Positions 60,766 to 64,000 of a stretch of 64,000 nt of DNA are shown here, one piece after another (the stretch's first letter is position 1; each line of letters starts with the position of its first letter). This DNA is from Glandiceps talaboti. Taxonomy: Eukaryota; Hemichordata; Enteropneusta; Spengelidae. Where the stretch lies: contig NC_135554.1 in NCBI RefSeq assembly GCF_964340395.1, forward strand, positions 806,001-870,000. Reading direction: 5' to 3'. The notes below the pieces were generated by a model. The model was not told the DNA's origin. It saw nothing but the letters and a program-made list of their open reading frames with translations, and ran no database searches. The position numbers and the translations under genes are program-made.

Positions 60766-62443
60766 GCCGGCTACGGCTGATGAGGTGCGTCGCATCGTGA
60801 TGAACTGCCCAAACAAGTCGAGTGTTATGGATCCACTGCCCACTAAATTGGTTAAAGCCTGCATTTCTTCACTGCTCCCTGTTTTTCTGAACATTATTAA
60901 TCTTTCATTGTCAATGGGGAAATTTCCTGATCGACTGAAACTGGCAATGGTAACCCCTATCCTGAAGAAAGCATCATTGGATCAGGATGTTTTAAACAAT
61001 TATCGACCAGTGTCAAACTTAGCATTTATATCTAAGATTATAGAGAAAGTCGTCTCGGCCCGATTACAGAACCATCTGAATATTAATAATTTACATGTAC
61101 CTCGTCAATCTGCGTATAAGAAATATCATAGTACTGAGACAGCTCTACTTCGATTACAAAATGATATCGCTTGTGCCATTGGTCAACAGAAAGTTGTTTT
61201 GCTTGTCATGCTTGATTTGTCAGCAGCCTTTGATACTGTTAGTCATGATCTTTTGTTACACAAACTTCGTTCAATTGGCATTACTGGAAAGGTGTTATCA
61301 TGGTTTTCTTCCTATCTCTCAAACCGTGATCAATGTGTAGTTCTCAATGGTACTGTGTCAGCAACCAAAAAATCGGAATGTGGGGTCCCCCAGGGGAGTG
61401 TACTCTGTCCCATTTTATTTAATTTATACACATCATCATTAGCTGAGCTGCTCACTGATCGCGGTGTTTCGTATCAATTGTATGCGGATGACACAGGGAT
61501 TTACATCTCGTTCGAGGTTGATGACTCTGTACCCGCCATTGCTCAGATATCTGATTGTATTAGGGGTGTGCAGTGTTGGATGCTGAGTCACCGTTTGAAG
61601 ATGAATGACAGTAAGACGGAGGTCATCTGCTTTGGTACGAGGCATTCCCTTTCTCATCTCGGGCATGTGAATGTTGCAATCGGCGGCTCCCTCGTGAATT
61701 CGGCGCCGGTAGTTAAAAATCTTGGTGTTCTTCTCGATAGCCAATTGACGATGGAGCGGCATGTGACATCCACATGCAAGAGTGCATACTTTCATTTACG
61801 AAATATAGCTCGCATTTGTAAATTTCTTCCACGTTTGTCACTTGAAAGGCTCATTCATGCTTTCATTTTTTCTAAGTTAGACTATTGTAATATACTGTTT
61901 CTTGGGCTTCCTTTGTGTTTACTACGGAAACTACAGCTCGTTCAAAATAGCGCGGCTCGCCAATTGTCTGGCTGCCGCAAGTATGATCATATATCTCCTG
62001 TTCTAAGATCACTTCACTGGCTCCCAATCGAGTGTAGAATTGAATTCAAAGTTTTACTACTGGTTTTTAAGGCACTTCATGGTCTTGCTCCTATGTACAT
62101 TGTTGATCTTTTAACACCCAGAAATACTAAGCGTCGTCTGCGTTCTTCAGATTCGGGCTTGCTCGAGGTTCCGTTTACGAGGTCATCTTTCGTCTACAAA
62201 CGGGCCTTCAGCCATGTTGCTCCGCGGCTATGGAACGATTTACCGACTGGGATTAGAATGTGTAATACCGTTGACTGTTTTAAGAAAAGTTTAAAAACGC
62301 ATCTCTTCCGCAAAGCTTTCAATTAATTGTCTTTTAAGATGTATCGAAGTATTGTTTTAATGTCAAGTGCTTTTTCTTTTTTTCTAACTTTGTGAACCGT
62401 TTAGAGCATTTTATGGATTTACGGTATATAAAAATAAATATTA

Positions 62444-62502
<59 letters not shown>
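60766..62502 (+). pseudogene. 5'-truncated CR1/L2-like LINE with long open RT frame
   Basis: From ADEVRRIV the frame is open to 62326. RT blocks are DPLPTKLVK, NNYRPVSNLAFISKIIEKVV, LDLSAAFDTVSHDLLL, CGVPQGSVLCPILFNLY and YQLYADDTGIYI (about 61480), then KNLGVLLDSQLTM. The C-terminal CR1-type block RRLRSSDSGLLEVPFTRS, AFSHVAPRLWNDLP and FKKSLKTHLF is complete. The catalytic YADD is intact. The endonuclease and 5' part are missing. The 3' end TTTACGGTATATAAAAATAA runs into (ATT)n at 62440-62502, typical of CR1/L2. An intact frame suggests a young copy. Confidence 0.9.
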
Positions 62503-62544
62503 TCAACACTGAGACGATCTCGGCATCTCCATCCATGTTTTCAC

Positions 62545-63050
62545 TAATAAGGTACTGCTGACAAATATGCCAGGGGCAGCTATTGTAATACGTTTGTTAA
62601 TTACTAAGGTACTGCTGACAAATATGCCAGGGCAGCTATTGTAATACGTTTGTTAATTACTAAGGTACTGCTGACAAATATACCAGGGCAGTTATTGTAA
62701 TACGTTTGTTAATTACTAAGGTACTGCTGACAAATATGCCAGGGCAGCTATTGTAATACGTTTGTTAATTACTAAGGTACTGCTGACAAATATGCCAGGA
62801 GGGCAGCTATTGTAATACGTTTGTTAATTACTAAGGTACTGCTGACAAATATGCCAGGGCAGCTATTGTAATACGTTTGTTAATTACTAAGGTACTGCTG
62901 ACAAATATGCCAGGGCAGCTATTGTAATACGTTTGTTAATTACTAAGGTACTGCTGACAAATATGCCAGGGCAGCTATTGTAATACGTTAACTTTGTTAA
63001 CTACTAAGGTACTGCTGACAAATATGCCAGGGCAGCTATTGTAATACATT
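62545..63050. repeat. 56-bp minisatellite
   Basis: Nine copies of a 56-bp unit with AAGGTACTGCTGACAAATAT and GCAGCTATTGTAATACGTTTG. One unit has a 3-bp insertion and one an extra TTAAC. Confidence 0.95.
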
Positions 63051-63394
63051 CGTTTATTATCATTTATTCAACTGACATGAGTTTTCATTCCTTCAGTTGT
63101 TTAACCTGACATAACAAGCACTGAACTTCTGTGTAGTGGCCATTGTTGAGAGTTTTGTGCAGTTGTCATTCTTCATTTAGGGTGTATAGACTAGATACAT
63201 TCTTCATCTAGGGTGTGTAGACTAGATACTGGTCAAGAGACCTTGTCATCCCTGACTGATGTGTATCCACATAACCTTTGACAAATGGAAAATGACAGAA
63301 CAGATACGGTCCTTTTAGGAGTTCAACAAAATACGAGCAATGGTCTGGTTTGTGTTGACAATCATGCGCTCATTTCTTGACATACTATTCTCCA
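63051..63394. other. Non-coding stretch
   Basis: Only a short local duplication is seen (ATTCTTCAT...TAGGGTGT.TAGACTAGATAC at 63170-63228). No gene. Confidence 0.4.
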
Positions 63395-63663
63395 GGGGAA
63401 GAATTGTTGAATAGGCCCAGTAGTTTTGGAGAACGTTTTCGAAGTATTTTCACCAAAACCCCCTAATTTAAATGTAATTTGCATATCACTGATGAGTGAC
63501 TAAAATCACATTTTTCATACCTAAATCACACACCAGTGGTAAGGTCGTTTTGAATAGAACAGTTTCCCAACTAGATACCCAAGGTATTACACCCACCAAA
63601 TATCATGGCTATCGGTCCAGTGGTTTTTGACTTTAGCTTGTTTACACACACACACACACACAC

Positions 63664-63710
<47 letters not shown>

Positions 63711-63750
63711 TTATGTCATGCCAGTTTATCAGTTCAGTTGTGCTAAAAAC
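63395..63750 (+). repeat. V-type repeat, 3' end
   Basis: The 3' half of the V-type family: AGTAGTTTTGGAGAACG, TTTGCATATCACTGATG, then TATCATGGCTATCGGTCCAG, an (AC)n tract (63643-63665), (AGAC)n (63666-63710) and TCAGTTGTGCTAAAAA. The 5' half with 115-bp units is absent. Confidence 0.68.
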
Positions 63751-64000
63751 TAATTTAAGTTTTCTGGAATTTAAACGTAAAATTGCTGATGGAAAAAAGA
63801 ATACTTATTGAAATTTCTATGTGCCTTTGGTATGTTTAATCTGCGACCAGTGGGATGTTTTCAAAATAAGGATTAAGGGGATATGTACTGTCAAAAAGAA
63901 TCCTATGTGTTATCCTGTTGATAGAATTATGATTTCTGACAACTGGATCTGTGGTCTTCCTACGAGTTTAGAGGCTATATTAAATACAAGGTTAAGCTTA
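63751..64000. other. Non-coding end of window
   Basis: I see no feature here. The missing first exon of TRMT13 was looked for here and not found. Confidence 0.4.

Noticed and set aside
43010-64000. First exon of TRMT13 (CCCH finger with KKRFC-type motif)
   Set aside because: I looked for its reverse complement next to a GT donor and found no convincing candidate; it may lie beyond the window or be too diverged to see by eye.

Overview
The window is animal genomic DNA, probably from a marine invertebrate. It contains spliced exons with GT-AG borders, no bacterial-style genes, abundant non-LTR retrotransposons, TIR transposons, micro- and minisatellites, and frequent TACATGTA-type motifs. A hemichordate, cephalochordate or other deuterostome is possible, but the sequence does not fix the phylum.

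The only host gene I can support is a minus-strand TRMT13 (tRNA 2'-O-methyltransferase). Five internal exons lie at 42963-43003, 37204-37270, 18502-18564, 7264-7333 and 5433-5618. They join with consistent intron phases, and they encode the CHHC zinc finger and the start of the methyltransferase domain up to the SAM-binding motif EFGAGKG. The first exon and the rest of the catalytic domain were not found. The gene therefore covers more than 37 kb here, almost all of it intron filled with repeats. The introns hold a 33-bp satellite of about 216 copies (7388-15115), minisatellites of 35, 58-60, 46 and 43 bp, and most of the transposons. More minisatellites (29, 151, 56 bp) lie upstream of the first recognised exon.

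The most interesting content is a set of transposons dated by nesting. A family of TIR elements with GGGA... ends, 3-bp TTA (once TAA) target duplications and internal runs of G followed by TCA occurs repeatedly (1-808, 27683-32071, 38319-40105, 57957-58250; a second type at 47189-48731 and 50904-53478). Several insertions can be verified inside the window because removing the element and one TTA restores either a LINE reading frame or a repeat seen uninterrupted elsewhere. The copy at 27683-32071 carries a hAT-like element (27961-29217), which itself carries a foldback MITE inside its zinc-finger ORF, and a 1.6-kb piggyBac-like element with TTAA ends (29991-31608).

Retrotransposon remnants belong to at least five lineages: two copies of an APE-type LINE (27590-35730 and 50146-57585), an endonuclease fragment (46940-48965), a CR1/L2-like element (60766-62502), an L1/Tx1-like RT fragment (59770-60530), and two further RT remnants (8694-9294, 15300-16200). 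The second APE-type LINE has a 13-bp target duplication and a 5' inversion with exactly complementary breakpoints, the signature of twin priming. It was later hit by a poly-G element and by a fragment of a Crypton-like tyrosine recombinase (55718-56603). I saw no tRNA, rRNA or CRISPR array.
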